The notes: generated by a model not told the origin, from the letters alone. A stretch of 44,003 bases of DNA from Simkania sp. (GCA_018333475.1 JAGXTH010000064.1:1-44003), one strand, 5' to 3'. Positions 17,399 through 26,614 are shown, counted from the first letter of the stretch. Numbers and translations are program-made.

Positions 17399-18370
17399 AT
17401 GCACATTCTTGGAATAGACATCGGGGGCACAAAAATCACAGCTTGCCTTGGAGATGGAACAGGAAAGATCTTAGCTTCAAAGCGCATTCTTACCCAACCG
17501 CTTGGAGGATCGAAAAACGGGGTAGAGGCTACATTTGATCTCATCCAACAAGTGCTCAAGGATTCTGAAGTAGATATTGCACATGTGCAAGCTATTGGGA
17601 TCTCTTCCCCAGGACCCATCGATTATAAAGCTGGAAAAATGCTCACCCCCCCTAATCTTAAAGGTTGGGAAAATACAGAATTAGTGCGGCTTTTTAGAGA
17701 GGCTTTTAAAAAACCTGTATTTATGAACAACGATGCCAATGCTGCCGCTATTGCCGAATACGAATTTGGTGGTTGCAAAGGGATCCCTAATCTTATCTAC
17801 CTTACTTTAAGTACAGGCATGGGCGGTGGAGTCATTATCGATGGTACATTACTACAAGGTGCATCCGATACAGCTGGAGAAGTAGGCCATTATGTACTAG
17901 ATATCCACGGCCCCTTCTGTCCTTGTGGCTTAAGAGGATGTTTTGAGGTCTATTGTGGTGGTGCCAACCTCGCTAAGATGCTCCAAAAAAAAATCAAGCA
18001 TGAACAGGTCCATACACAAATCCTTAAAGAAGCTGGTGGTAACATCGATACCATCGGAGCCAACCATCTTATCGAAGCGGTTAAAAAAAATGACGCTTTT
18101 GCTCTATCTATCTGGGAAGATTTTATTGAACGGTTAGCTCAAGGAATTGGGGTTATTTTAATGTGTTTTAACCCAGAAGCGATTGTTCTGGGAACGATGG
18201 CTATCCATGCTCAAGATTTGTTATTGACTCCCTTAATTAAAACTCTCCCAAAATATGCATGGAAGCAACCCATTGGAGCGTGCCGCATCGAAGCTAGTAT
18301 TTTAGGCAGCCAAATCAGCGAGCTCAGTGCTCTAGCCTTAGCGATTTCTGGATTAAAGGGTCACGCGTAA
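17399..18370 (+). CDS. ROK-family sugar kinase (glucokinase-like)
   Basis: 323-residue cytoplasmic kinase that phosphorylates a hexose with ATP. The ATP loop DIGGTKI is at the N-terminus, followed by GISSPGPID, NDANAAAIAEY with the catalytic Asp, and a zinc site GHYVLDIHGPFCPCGLRGCFE. It has a strong AAGGAG ribosome site. It converges on and overlaps manA by 18 bp. A glucokinase plus mannose-6-phosphate isomerase pair suggests entry of host hexoses into glycolysis or nucleotide-sugar synthesis. Glucose is the likeliest substrate; mannose, fructose or N-acetyl sugars are possible in this family. Confidence 0.88.
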   Translation: MHILGIDIGGTKITACLGDGTGKILASKRILTQPLGGSKNGVEATFDLIQQVLKDSEVDIAHVQAIGISSPGPIDYKAGKMLTPPNLKGWENTELVRLFREAFKKPVFMNNDANAAAIAEYEFGGCKGIPNLIYLTLSTGMGGGVIIDGTLLQGASDTAGEVGHYVLDIHGPFCPCGLRGCFEVYCGGANLAKMLQKKIKHEQVHTQILKEAGGNIDTIGANHLIEAVKKNDAFALSIWEDFIERLAQGIGVILMCFNPEAIVLGTMAIHAQDLLLTPLIKTLPKYAWKQPIGACRIEASILGSQISELSALALAISGLKGHA

Positions 18371-19333
18371 TATGCGCACTGAAGTAGTTTTGGGAATGAT
18401 CTTGACTTTCTTACAAGCAGCAGGGACCAGGTAAGTACGACCTAATATCATCGTTTCCATCCCTCCCTGAGTAGTCAACTCTGCTTCCCCTTCTAGAGCA
18501 AAAAATACTTGGAAGCTCTCCTCATTCACCATAGGTTCCCATGTCTCTATAGTTTCAACGTACTGCATCTCAAAGTATGCTGTTTTAAGAAGACGTTCTA
18601 TGTGCAGTGTTTTATCTTTATGTAAAAGAACAGGCACGCTCTTTGGAGAAGGTCTATGGACCCAGTCTATAGCTTGTAACGCTTCTGAAATATGTAAGGG
18701 TCTGGCTGTTCCATCTTTCTCTACGCGACCCCAGTCATAGATGCGATATGTGGTATTAGAATTTTGCTGCACTTCCAAAAGAAGGCATCCTGTGAGGATG
18801 GCATGTACTGTGCCACCTGGTACAAAAATGACATCCCCGGATTTCACGGCAATCTTTTCCAAAACGTCTAAAACCGTGCCCGTCTCAATAACCTTTTTAA
18901 AAGCTTCTCTATCAATATTAGGCTTTAGACCTGCATACACAGCAGCTTGCTTATCCGCCTTTAAGACATACCACATTTCCGTTTTAGGCTCAGCTCCGAG
19001 TAGCCTAGCCTTAACATCATCAGGATGTACTTGGATACTCAAGTGTTCGTGGGAATCAATGAGTTTAATCAAGAGAGGAAATGCAGAAAAACGTCTCCCT
19101 TTTCCTACCAACCCCTCACCTAGTTTCTCTAAGAGTTCGTGCAATGTAAGGCCTTGCCAAATGCCATTTGCCACAACGCTCATGCCATCTTGACGATCAG
19201 AAATCTCCCAAGATTCCGCCACTTGCTCAGGGGCTTCTGTACGATGAAAATCAGAGACAATGTCTTTGCCACCCCAAATATAGCTTTTGTAAACTGGTTG
19301 AAAATAAAGGGGGTAAAAAGTTTCCATGCCCAT
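18353..19333 (-). CDS. manA: Mannose-6-phosphate isomerase, class I
   Basis: Zinc enzyme interconverting mannose 6-phosphate and fructose 6-phosphate. The 326-residue form matches the short Bacillus-type ManA: PVYKSYIWGGKDI, AESWEISDRQDG, and the metal-binding QVHPDD. FVPGGTVHAI and the C-terminal cupin barrel follow. It starts 5 nt after the phosphodiesterase-family gene, so the two may be cotranscribed. A second in-frame ATG lies two codons in. It overlaps the ROK gene tail to tail. Confidence 0.92.
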   Translation of the reverse strand: MGMETFYPLYFQPVYKSYIWGGKDIVSDFHRTEAPEQVAESWEISDRQDGMSVVANGIWQGLTLHELLEKLGEGLVGKGRRFSAFPLLIKLIDSHEHLSIQVHPDDVKARLLGAEPKTEMWYVLKADKQAAVYAGLKPNIDREAFKKVIETGTVLDVLEKIAVKSGDVIFVPGGTVHAILTGCLLLEVQQNSNTTYRIYDWGRVEKDGTARPLHISEALQAIDWVHRPSPKSVPVLLHKDKTLHIERLLKTAYFEMQYVETIETWEPMVNEESFQVFFALEGEAELTTQGGMETMILGRTYLVPAACKKVKIIPKTTSVRILRVTL

Positions 19334-19338
19334 TTTTT

Positions 19339-20850
19339 CTATAGATGTTTGGGCTGAATTGTCGTAAGCAAGGCGTGATGATCGCTGACTGCCGACTCCG
19401 GCTTACTGAGATCATTCATAGGAACCAACACCGTTTTGATGTCATACTCTTGACACACTAATGTCTCTGGAGAAAAAGGGAGAGATCGGAGTAGTAAGGC
19501 GTAATCGATGATCTGAAAATTGGGATCAATGGATTCCGGATCCTTAGTCGAAGAAAAAAACCAATTCGTGAAATAATCCGTGCACGTCCTATTATTCTTA
19601 TTAATTTCTGACTGATCTTTATTATAATCGTTGTGGAAATGTTTACAAACAAGAGCTTCAGCAGGTTCTTTGGATCCATAAGGAATATTCAAATCCCCAC
19701 AGAGAAAAAATGGAATCGTTCTATCTAAATCTTCATGCATTTTTTCCAAAATTTGCTCTAGCTGTAGAGCACGAATCTGAGCAAATTGGTCCCAATTTAA
19801 AGACTGCATATGTGTTGTGTAAATGTGTCCAAGCGCAGTTGTCCCATCTGTAATAGTAAAATCAAAAAAACCATAATTCATTGGGAATCCCGTTTCTGCA
19901 AAACGGGTAAATTGGGGATTTTCAATAGGATACTTACTTGCGACAAAAAGTCCGCTTGGACGCCCCAAGGTATTCAGAGAAAACCCAAGAACACGCGGTC
20001 CCATAGCACCATAAAAATACGTATACTCATTCTTTAGTGCTTCATACAATGCAAGGGAAGCCTCTTCTTCATGGACTTCTTGTAGACAAATCACATCTGC
20101 ATGAGTCTCTAGAATTTTTTTAGCTAGTGGAAGAACCCTTTTCTGCCAAGGCTGGATAACTCCCCCGTACAGATAAGGAAAGTTCCCAGGAACAAAACAA
20201 GTATTGAGCGTCAAAATTGTGAGCTGTTTTGGGGTGTTATCCTGTAAAGTCGCTTTACTTGGAGTTGCACTCTCCAGATAAATAAACGGGTTGCTATCAT
20301 GCTTTGCATTGATCTCTTTAAGTTGGCTGATTGTTCTTTGCTCTTCTTTCGTCAGCCTGTCCTTTATATTTTCATAGCTGTCTAGGAGATGTTGTATCTC
20401 ATGTCTTTCATAGGGAGTTAAGGAGGTGTCTTGTAAAATCATCTCCTTACTACAGGTCATCAAGAAATGAGAAAGTTTTCCGTTTTGAACAAGAACCTTA
20501 AAAATAAAAGCTTGAAGCTCTGCAATCGCCTGCGCTGCATATCCCTTGGATGGGAATTCGGTCTGCGTAAGAAAAGTAAGAACGCTAAAGTTTCCTAAAA
20601 GCTCGCTATTAAGATGATTCCATCGCCTTAATATGTTTTCAGAAGTTTTTTGATGGTCGGGAATAGAGAGCAATGCATCAACAGACTGCAAAAGATTGTC
20701 TTGTGCTTGGCGCAGATATTGACTCACTTCCTCAGAGGTCAGAGGCAATACCCCATGCTGATCAAAGGAATCTGTCTTGGAACTATCTCGTAGCGCAGCT
20801 ACAAACGTGATCGGGAAAATCAAAACAACAAGCAAGATATTTTTTAGCAT
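19339..20850 (-). CDS. Exported endonuclease/exonuclease/phosphatase-family protein
   Basis: About 503 residues from the chosen ATG, which has an AAGGGAA ribosome site; a longer in-frame start at 20877 overlaps the upstream gene. A Sec signal peptide (LLVVLIFPITFVAA) is clear. The next 190 residues look helical. The C-terminal 300 residues are an EEP/DNase I-like fold: TLNT (Asn about 216), LQEV (catalytic Glu about 258), YTTHMQ, CGDLNIP (Asp about 386, Asn about 388) and SDHH (about 490). The family includes sphingomyelinases, nucleases and phosphoinositide phosphatases. Export favours a role outside the cytoplasm, perhaps on host lipids. The substrate is not determined. Confidence 0.8.
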   Translation of the reverse strand: MLKNILLVVLIFPITFVAALRDSSKTDSFDQHGVLPLTSEEVSQYLRQAQDNLLQSVDALLSIPDHQKTSENILRRWNHLNSELLGNFSVLTFLTQTEFPSKGYAAQAIAELQAFIFKVLVQNGKLSHFLMTCSKEMILQDTSLTPYERHEIQHLLDSYENIKDRLTKEEQRTISQLKEINAKHDSNPFIYLESATPSKATLQDNTPKQLTILTLNTCFVPGNFPYLYGGVIQPWQKRVLPLAKKILETHADVICLQEVHEEEASLALYEALKNEYTYFYGAMGPRVLGFSLNTLGRPSGLFVASKYPIENPQFTRFAETGFPMNYGFFDFTITDGTTALGHIYTTHMQSLNWDQFAQIRALQLEQILEKMHEDLDRTIPFFLCGDLNIPYGSKEPAEALVCKHFHNDYNKDQSEINKNNRTCTDYFTNWFFSSTKDPESIDPNFQIIDYALLLRSLPFSPETLVCQEYDIKTVLVPMNDLSKPESAVSDHHALLTTIQPKHL

Positions 20851-20873
20851 ACTATTCCCTTCTTCTTCTCGGA

Positions 20874-22304
20874 TCAAACACCTGGAATACTTACATTTCC
20901 TTCGTTATCAATCTCACACTCTCTAACAAGTAACTCAGGGGATGCCTTGGCAATGCCTGCTATTTTGTTAAAATTCAATGGAATCTTAGGATCGGCTGTA
21001 TGGTTTTCTAATGACTCCAGGTGCTTTTCCAAAACTTTCGAAATACAAGGCAACCCGAGTGCAATGGTCTGCGAAAGTCTCTCTTCCCTTGATGCTCCTA
21101 ATTTTGCATTGCTAGAAAGATTGACAAGCACAGCAGGAATATAGGTAGGAGTGCGCCCTTGTTCCTGTCCCTCCTGAATATCCCATTGAGCTATGATTTT
21201 AGCGTGATCCTGGGAACTCAGTGCACCGATAGAACGCTTTAAAAGAACCCCATCTTCAGGAGTAAACAATCTGAGCATGGCTCCAATGCGAGCAAGAGCT
21301 CGATCTATTCGAAGTTTCGGATCCAAGCCAAGCCAATTGGCTCTCACAGTCAAATACGCGTTGTAAGCATCCCACTCTGTTTTCTGAGAATCCATTAACA
21401 ACCTACAAGCATCGGCCGTAGCTCGCATAGCACGATGTGACGTCTCCGTATACACAATAGAAGATCGTCTATTTACATGTCCCAGGGCCCCTGCCACATC
21501 ACATGTATGGACAAATAGGTCAAAAGAAAGTGCTGTAGAGGAAAGCTTAGATGCTACACTCTGTTTCAGCTTTGCAAACATGGCAGGCCCACCTTCTAAG
21601 TGAGTCACATGACCATAATGCGCTATATTGGCTATCTCCAATAAGAGCGCTTTAGATGCCGAGGAAAGTCTTGCAAACGACGGGCATAATTCTGGATGTT
21701 TTTGAAGAATGACAATTGCCTCTCCATAAAAGTCATCATGATCAGGTGCTACCACCCCATAAGGTTTGAATATTTCCCTTGCCTTTTCGCTTTTCCCCAT
21801 ATCACCGAGAACTAGCGCTGTCTCCATTGCCTGGGCTATTTCTATTGCGGACATGCCACAATACGCCGACTTTAACAAATCAGCTCCTTGTGTGTGCAAT
21901 GCGTCAAAACTGCTCTTGCTCAGTTTGCTCTCTATAGGCTGAGCCGCTGTAAATTCCTGATATGCTTTTTCGCTTCCGTTGAGAATTAATCGTAAACAAT
22001 GCAGCGTCATCATCGTCCGATCAAATTCGATAAATTTTTGACCAAATAGTTGCTCTGAATAGGCTCCCTGGGCCGTAGCCTGTCCTTCTTCCGTTTTACG
22101 AACTTTTACATCTGCCAACCAAAGAATTTCTGGATATTGCTCTATACATTTCTCCACCCATTCTTTTCCCTGCATAGTGCTAGACGTGATGGGCTGTACA
22201 GGCTGAGGTGTAATACCAGAGACAGTAGCCGCGTAGAAATAGCAGGGAATTGTTAATAGAATCCCCATAAATATACATTTTCCCATTGCATATATCTTTT
22301 GCAT
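20874..22304 (-). CDS. Exported helical protein of unknown function with His/Asp motifs
   Basis: About 476 residues from an ATG with an AGGAG site 5 nt upstream; an earlier ATG at 22325 is less likely. A signal peptide with core CIFMGILLTIPCYFYAA is visible. The mature protein is predicted helical throughout. Two conserved-looking motifs, IAHYGHVTHLEGG and FVHTCDVAGALGHV, suggest a metal-binding helical bundle of the HD type, but I cannot confirm this. It is 23 nt upstream of the EEP-family gene, so both are likely exported products of one transcript. I do not recognise a named family. Confidence 0.6.
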   Translation of the reverse strand: MQKIYAMGKCIFMGILLTIPCYFYAATVSGITPQPVQPITSSTMQGKEWVEKCIEQYPEILWLADVKVRKTEEGQATAQGAYSEQLFGQKFIEFDRTMMTLHCLRLILNGSEKAYQEFTAAQPIESKLSKSSFDALHTQGADLLKSAYCGMSAIEIAQAMETALVLGDMGKSEKAREIFKPYGVVAPDHDDFYGEAIVILQKHPELCPSFARLSSASKALLLEIANIAHYGHVTHLEGGPAMFAKLKQSVASKLSSTALSFDLFVHTCDVAGALGHVNRRSSIVYTETSHRAMRATADACRLLMDSQKTEWDAYNAYLTVRANWLGLDPKLRIDRALARIGAMLRLFTPEDGVLLKRSIGALSSQDHAKIIAQWDIQEGQEQGRTPTYIPAVLVNLSSNAKLGASREERLSQTIALGLPCISKVLEKHLESLENHTADPKIPLNFNKIAGIAKASPELLVRECEIDNEGNVSIPGV

Positions 22305-22325
22305 CCTCTCTCCTAGCATTGACAT

Positions 22326-22519
22326 GTGATTACGATCTCTTTTTGTCTATCCAGTCTATCCTTTCTTGTCCTTTCCCCAAATGATTAATGATTTTTTTAA
22401 AACGCGACGATGTTTTTTTCATAGCTCGCGCTAACACGTAGGATCCCCTTAGGGGGTAAATTTTTTTTTAATTGTTTCTGTTCCTTAAAATGTAGAGACT
22501 CTTCGTGGAAGTTTTAAGA
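22326..22519. other. Intergenic gap with T-rich tracts
   Basis: About 195 bp with several T runs and a short CCCC-TTA-GGGG hairpin followed on the plus strand by a long T tract (about 22450-22472). The flanking genes are both on the minus strand, so that hairpin is oriented wrongly to terminate them. Otherwise nothing clear. Confidence 0.3.
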
Positions 22520-23749
22520 TTAAGCACTCCGTTCTTCATGACCTGTCTCATTCATTCTCTTCTGACTTTCTTTGGCAAAGGCGGCCAATAGAGGCACTCC
22601 ATCCCGCGCCGTCGCAACATCGAGATTGGCATCATTTCCGGAAATAGAAAGACATGTATGGTATTCTTCGTCTCCATGAAAAAAAACACCCTCGGCAATG
22701 ACCTCGGACATTGGCTTAGATTCTTCTACAGAAAGAGGAATCGTATTGGCAAATACTCGTGTGGCTGAATTCTTAACCAGATGATTTAAAGTCACTGCAT
22801 GATGCGCGCGTGGATGCACTAAAGGTGGATAAAAGCCTGCCCGAAGGACCTGAGCACCTGTCTCTTGGATCCTTTCGTGGATATCGGCTGCGAATCTTCC
22901 TTCTTGAGAAAAATAATGATCTTTCTCTGCTTCAATAATAACAACTTTACGCTGCACTCCATTACCCTTATTAGTTTCTAGAAAATGCAGCAATGCTTCC
23001 TCAGGATTTGCGTCCCATCCGCTCGCTTTAGCAGCTCTATGAAGGATGCAATTCACAGGAAATGGACAGTGTTTATTCAATATTTTTCTTATCGAAGTAA
23101 GCCCCCTGTTAATGATGATTGTATGAGGGATAACATCTGGCTTAACGTCTCTGAAACTCTCTAAGACGACATTTCCCAAAGAATTCGTTATCAAAGAATC
23201 AATGCGGATCCCCCTTTGTTTAAGAGCCTTTAAGACTATAAGAGGCCCCTCGCTAAGAGCCTTTATTGTCAATGGCTCCCATCTCCTACGTTCTGTTCCC
23301 TCTTCTTTTTCCGCATTTCCATTGAAGCTGAATAAAATCAGACGAAACTTCTTACCATATACAGACTCCTTAGATTCGCATACCCGCAATGAAAATATTT
23401 GCGATATCGCACCCGGTGCTTGCACTTCCACATCCCTAATTACAAAATGTTGCCTAATGCTTTCGAGATCTTGAGTATGATGAGATGCACTCTCTACACT
23501 AGAGAGCGCTGACGTCGTATCTTTGGCCAATTGTTGTTCTACGGTAAAATGGGGATCCATAGGCGTCCTATACAATGGCAAAAGGAACTGCCTTAGTACT
23601 AACCCCACCCTCCGTAGAAGATTCTCACAAGGATTCCAACTTTGGCTGATTCTTTGGTTGCCGTCAGTCGAGGTGCTTTGATACATCATTACTGGAGATA
23701 AAGTGCCTTGCATAGGTACGACCCCGCGTTTCTGATCTACAGTAGCCAT
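22520..23749 (-). CDS. Alpha/beta-hydrolase-like protein, chlamydial/Legionella effector type
   Basis: About 409 residues, starting at the third codon of the longest frame because GGGAG lies 7 nt before it. A variable N-terminal region (about 1-110) has no clear signal peptide. The core shows RLILFSFNGNAE (oxyanion-side strand) and DSLITNSLGNVVLESF, an xSxGN nucleophile elbow with Ser about 200. VVIIEAEKDHYFS (acid) and a His-rich HPRAHHAVTLNHLV segment follow. The layout resembles the chlamydial 43-kDa CHLPS-type hydrolases, by memory only. It follows the exported zeta-like kinase by 29 nt, so they form a likely operon. The substrate is unknown. Confidence 0.55.
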   Translation of the reverse strand: MATVDQKRGVVPMQGTLSPVMMYQSTSTDGNQRISQSWNPCENLLRRVGLVLRQFLLPLYRTPMDPHFTVEQQLAKDTTSALSSVESASHHTQDLESIRQHFVIRDVEVQAPGAISQIFSLRVCESKESVYGKKFRLILFSFNGNAEKEEGTERRRWEPLTIKALSEGPLIVLKALKQRGIRIDSLITNSLGNVVLESFRDVKPDVIPHTIIINRGLTSIRKILNKHCPFPVNCILHRAAKASGWDANPEEALLHFLETNKGNGVQRKVVIIEAEKDHYFSQEGRFAADIHERIQETGAQVLRAGFYPPLVHPRAHHAVTLNHLVKNSATRVFANTIPLSVEESKPMSEVIAEGVFFHGDEEYHTCLSISGNDANLDVATARDGVPLLAAFAKESQKRMNETGHEERSA

Positions 23750-23778
23750 TGACATTCTCCCATAAGTTTTTACTATCT

Positions 23779-24732
23779 CTAAAAGCGACTATGATATAAC
23801 TGAACCAGTTGACTCCAAGAAGGAATGCCTTTGCCTTCAGCGTTGAGACGATTTCTATCAGCTTCAAACTTGCCAATAAATTGGTTAAAGGCATCTTGGT
23901 CTAGCACTTGTACATCCCCTTCTTCTAATATGGCTGCAAGGCGCTCTTGAGTAGACAGATCATCACTCCAAAATAGATATAACGTATCGGCATACGTAAA
24001 ATACGCCGACATCCTCTGAGGAAATAGTTTTCCCTTACTTAAGGCATGCTCAGGAGTCGACTGATAAAATGTTTGCACTTCATTTCTATACTGAATTGCT
24101 TGATGTCTGAAAGCATCTTCACAAGAGCACAAAAGAAGTACAATCTTATAGTCTGCATCTTTTATTTTAGCCAAAAAATTTGGGACATGTTCTCCAGTAG
24201 ACGTTGTACCTTGTGCAATGTTCATTCTCCTGGAAAAGCCTTCTTCAAGAAGCGTATAGGCAATGTAGTTAGAAGCACCGCACCACTTATCATAGGCCTC
24301 TTTTACAGCTAGAACATACCGCTCATGTCGAGCATTGGTTAAAGCAGCTAAAGATTGGCTATAATACGTATGTGCCATGAACTTCAACGTCCTTTGGTCA
24401 GGGTCCAGGTAAAGCAATCGGGATTGCAAAGGGTGCTTATCCAAAAATCTCTCAAGAATCGTTGTCTTTCTAGCGCCAGGGGCTCCAGCTGTAGCCACGT
24501 ATAATGGTTTGCCACTCCAGCTTGCCTGCACTTTAGAAAAACATACACTTCTGACCACGTTCAAATCTTTTTCAATGGCCTCTTTTTCTTCATCACTATA
24601 CTCCTTCAAATATGCGCTCACCACCTGTGGAGAGAAGAAAAAATAGTCCGACGATTGTTCTTCCTGCGCAATTGTAGAAGAACTCAAAAAGCACAGCACT
24701 CCAAGGATCCAGTTCAACGGTGTTTTCTTCAT
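23779..24732 (-). CDS. Exported zeta-toxin-like P-loop kinase
   Basis: 317 residues with a textbook signal peptide (MKK ... NWILGVLCFLSSSTIA, then QEE). The mature protein has Walker A GAPGARKTT (about 83-91), LLYLDPD (Asp110) where zeta toxins have their catalytic Asp, an AQGTTSTG segment equivalent to the zeta EGT motif, and RHQAIQYRNEV with a candidate phosphate-binding Arg. Zeta toxins phosphorylate UDP-N-acetylglucosamine. A cytoplasmic toxin would not carry a signal peptide, and no epsilon antitoxin lies beside it, so a role outside the cytoplasm or as an effector is inferred. It is first in the putative operon with the hydrolase-like gene. Confidence 0.72.
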   Translation of the reverse strand: MKKTPLNWILGVLCFLSSSTIAQEEQSSDYFFFSPQVVSAYLKEYSDEEKEAIEKDLNVVRSVCFSKVQASWSGKPLYVATAGAPGARKTTILERFLDKHPLQSRLLYLDPDQRTLKFMAHTYYSQSLAALTNARHERYVLAVKEAYDKWCGASNYIAYTLLEEGFSRRMNIAQGTTSTGEHVPNFLAKIKDADYKIVLLLCSCEDAFRHQAIQYRNEVQTFYQSTPEHALSKGKLFPQRMSAYFTYADTLYLFWSDDLSTQERLAAILEEGDVQVLDQDAFNQFIGKFEADRNRLNAEGKGIPSWSQLVQLYHSRF

Positions 24733-24845
24733 GACCTTTCCAATGTTCCAATCTAAAGCAAGCTAAGGTTATTCAAGAATTTTCGATTTACATCAAATCT
24801 TTTCAATAAATATGCTCTGTTCTCAAAAAAATCCAAGGAGCTCTA

Positions 24846-25295
24846 ATGACTCTTTCTCTCTCTCTGCACAACACCATTGAAAAATACAACGTTCTAGAAA
24901 AGCCTACAAACCAACTCTATGAGTATTTCAAAACTCATCCCAGCCTCTACAAGACAGCGTTAGTAGCAAATCACCTTTTCCGTGCTGTTTCAATGGCAGC
25001 TTTTGCATTAGCTCTTCCTTTTTCAATTCCAATCAGCGCCGGCATCTGTTTTGCAGGATCGTTATTTTACCGGCTCACTGTTGAAACCCACTGTGCTTAT
25101 AAATTTGCCTTACCAGCTTTTGCAGGATCGATTGCACTGCCTATGGGCCAAACAGCTCTTGCTGATTTGATCAGTGGTGTAGCTTTTACTTCCATGAGTA
25201 CATTCGCTCTTGCTCTCGTCTCATCCCTGCCTCTTACCGCCTATTTTGCCTATATAGCTTTGACTGTTAACCATGATGTAGATAGCCGGCGGTAA
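24846..25295 (+). CDS. Small membrane protein with paired hydrophobic lobes, Inc-like
   Basis: 149 residues. A hydrophilic start (about 1-40) is followed by a long hydrophobic stretch (about 46-75), a short loop near VETHCAYK, and a second hydrophobic block (about 88-141). It has a strong AAGGAG site 5 nt before the ATG. The bilobed hydrophobic layout resembles chlamydial inclusion-membrane proteins, but any small polytopic membrane protein could look so. It stands alone and diverges from the zeta-like kinase gene. I do not recognise a named family. Confidence 0.6.
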   Translation: MTLSLSLHNTIEKYNVLEKPTNQLYEYFKTHPSLYKTALVANHLFRAVSMAAFALALPFSIPISAGICFAGSLFYRLTVETHCAYKFALPAFAGSIALPMGQTALADLISGVAFTSMSTFALALVSSLPLTAYFAYIALTVNHDVDSRR

Positions 25296-25306
25296 AGCAG
25301 GTTAAT

Positions 25307-25351
25307 CTTGTTGATAACAAGGACACATTGTGGCATCGGCAGATGCCACAA
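25307..25351. terminator. Tandem hairpins between convergent genes
   Basis: CTTGTT-GAT-AACAAG (25307-25321), then TTGTGGCATC-GGCA-GATGCCACAA (25328-25351, 10-bp perfect stem). A further AAGTCTT/AAGACTT pair lies near 25420. They sit between genes that converge, so a transcription-ending role is likely, though no T run follows. Confidence 0.55.
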
Positions 25352-25482
25352 ACCTATAGGGATTCCGACTTGCATTTAAGTGCTATGATTTCTACGGGTT
25401 GAATAAAAGAATCGACGTTTAAGTCTTTGACCCAAGACTTAATAAGTCGAGCAAAACTGAAAACTATGCAAAGGAGCTATGC

Positions 25483-26445
25483 CTATTGCTCCAATCCACG
25501 TTGTGCGCTTTGAGCACTTGTATGCTGTATCCATTCCATCATAGAGGCGTATACATCTTCTCGCCCAGTTAAAGCATGCCCTAGATCTTCGTAACGAGCG
25601 TACTCAAAGTTTGTCTTACCCGCTTTGTCAAAGGCTTCCTTGACCCGATCAGCACTTTTGACAGGTATTATGACATCTTTAGCCCCATGAATCATGTACA
25701 TTGGCATATCGATCTTTAAAAGCGTGGAAAGAAGATCTTGACGGAGATAAGAGGCCCACCATTTCCAGGTTTTAGTGCGATACATTTTTAATGACTCAGG
25801 CATTTCCAATATTTTTTTGTAATATTTGTCCTCTTCCTCAGGAAAGATCACACCCCTTATCTTAAAACCCAGCCTTCTCAATACATTAGATTGCCGAATA
25901 TGCTGTCGAGTTTGGTACTTCATCTCTTCTGCAAAAGAGATCCCTCCGCCAGAGCTTATGAGAACAACCCCTTGAACAACTGAGGGAAAGGCAAGAGCCA
26001 ATTGAGGCGCTATTTTCCCCCCTTCTGAAGCTCCGAGTAGAATACAACAGCCATTGCCTCTTGCTATCTTACCTACCCGAAACTGTTTCAACAACAATGC
26101 ATAGTCACTAAGTCTTTCTTCTGCACAGTCGTGAGCAATAAATTCTTTTTTATCGATCCCCTTTGGGGTAATCCCTCTTTTTTCAATAGAGAGAAATCCA
26201 ATTTTATGGGCATTGCACAAAGAGGCTAATTTTTCATGATTTCCCGTAACACTGTTTTCATGAGAACCATCAATGAATATCACTAATGGAAAATCCTTTT
26301 CACTGTCAGGAAAATCCAAAATTCCTTGGATAAGACTTCCATCTTCTCTAGTAATGGATATATTGTCTCTTTCAGCAAATAGCGAGATACTTGGAAAAGA
26401 AACCAAGAGAAATAGCGCGTAGCAAGCAACTATACAATAATTCAT
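25483..26445 (-). CDS. Exported alpha/beta hydrolase (serine esterase/peptidase-like)
   Basis: 320 residues from an ATG with GGAG 7 nt upstream; a longer frame to 26478 adds 11 unlikely residues. A signal peptide (IVACYALFLLVSFPSISLFA) leads a complete alpha/beta hydrolase. FIDGSHENS is the oxyanion-side loop, LLGASEGG carries the nucleophile Ser, MIHGAKDVIIP the Asp and DLGHALTG the His. A lid-like insert follows the nucleophile region. It is likely an esterase or acyl-peptide hydrolase-like enzyme acting outside the cytoplasm. The substrate is unknown and no operon partners are near. Confidence 0.82.
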   Translation of the reverse strand: MNYCIVACYALFLLVSFPSISLFAERDNISITREDGSLIQGILDFPDSEKDFPLVIFIDGSHENSVTGNHEKLASLCNAHKIGFLSIEKRGITPKGIDKKEFIAHDCAEERLSDYALLLKQFRVGKIARGNGCCILLGASEGGKIAPQLALAFPSVVQGVVLISSGGGISFAEEMKYQTRQHIRQSNVLRRLGFKIRGVIFPEEEDKYYKKILEMPESLKMYRTKTWKWWASYLRQDLLSTLLKIDMPMYMIHGAKDVIIPVKSADRVKEAFDKAGKTNFEYARYEDLGHALTGREDVYASMMEWIQHTSAQSAQRGLEQ

Positions 26446-26614
26446 AGAAAATCTCCAATAGCCTCCGTCACAGGCCATACACTACAGCAAAACACCGACT
26501 TTCAGACAACAACTTAAGAGGATGATTTTGGTGCGATTCGACATCTAACAGTTTGATCATTTATTTACGCTGCCCGTTAAGGGAAAAATGCGGCTCTTGA
26601 TGTCCCAGCCATCC

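Noticed and set aside
17156-17404. 82-codon minus-strand open frame before the ROK gene
   Set aside because: It lies almost wholly in palindromic element copy 3; the end of the truncated Bro-N frame shares its residues only because both read the same repeat.
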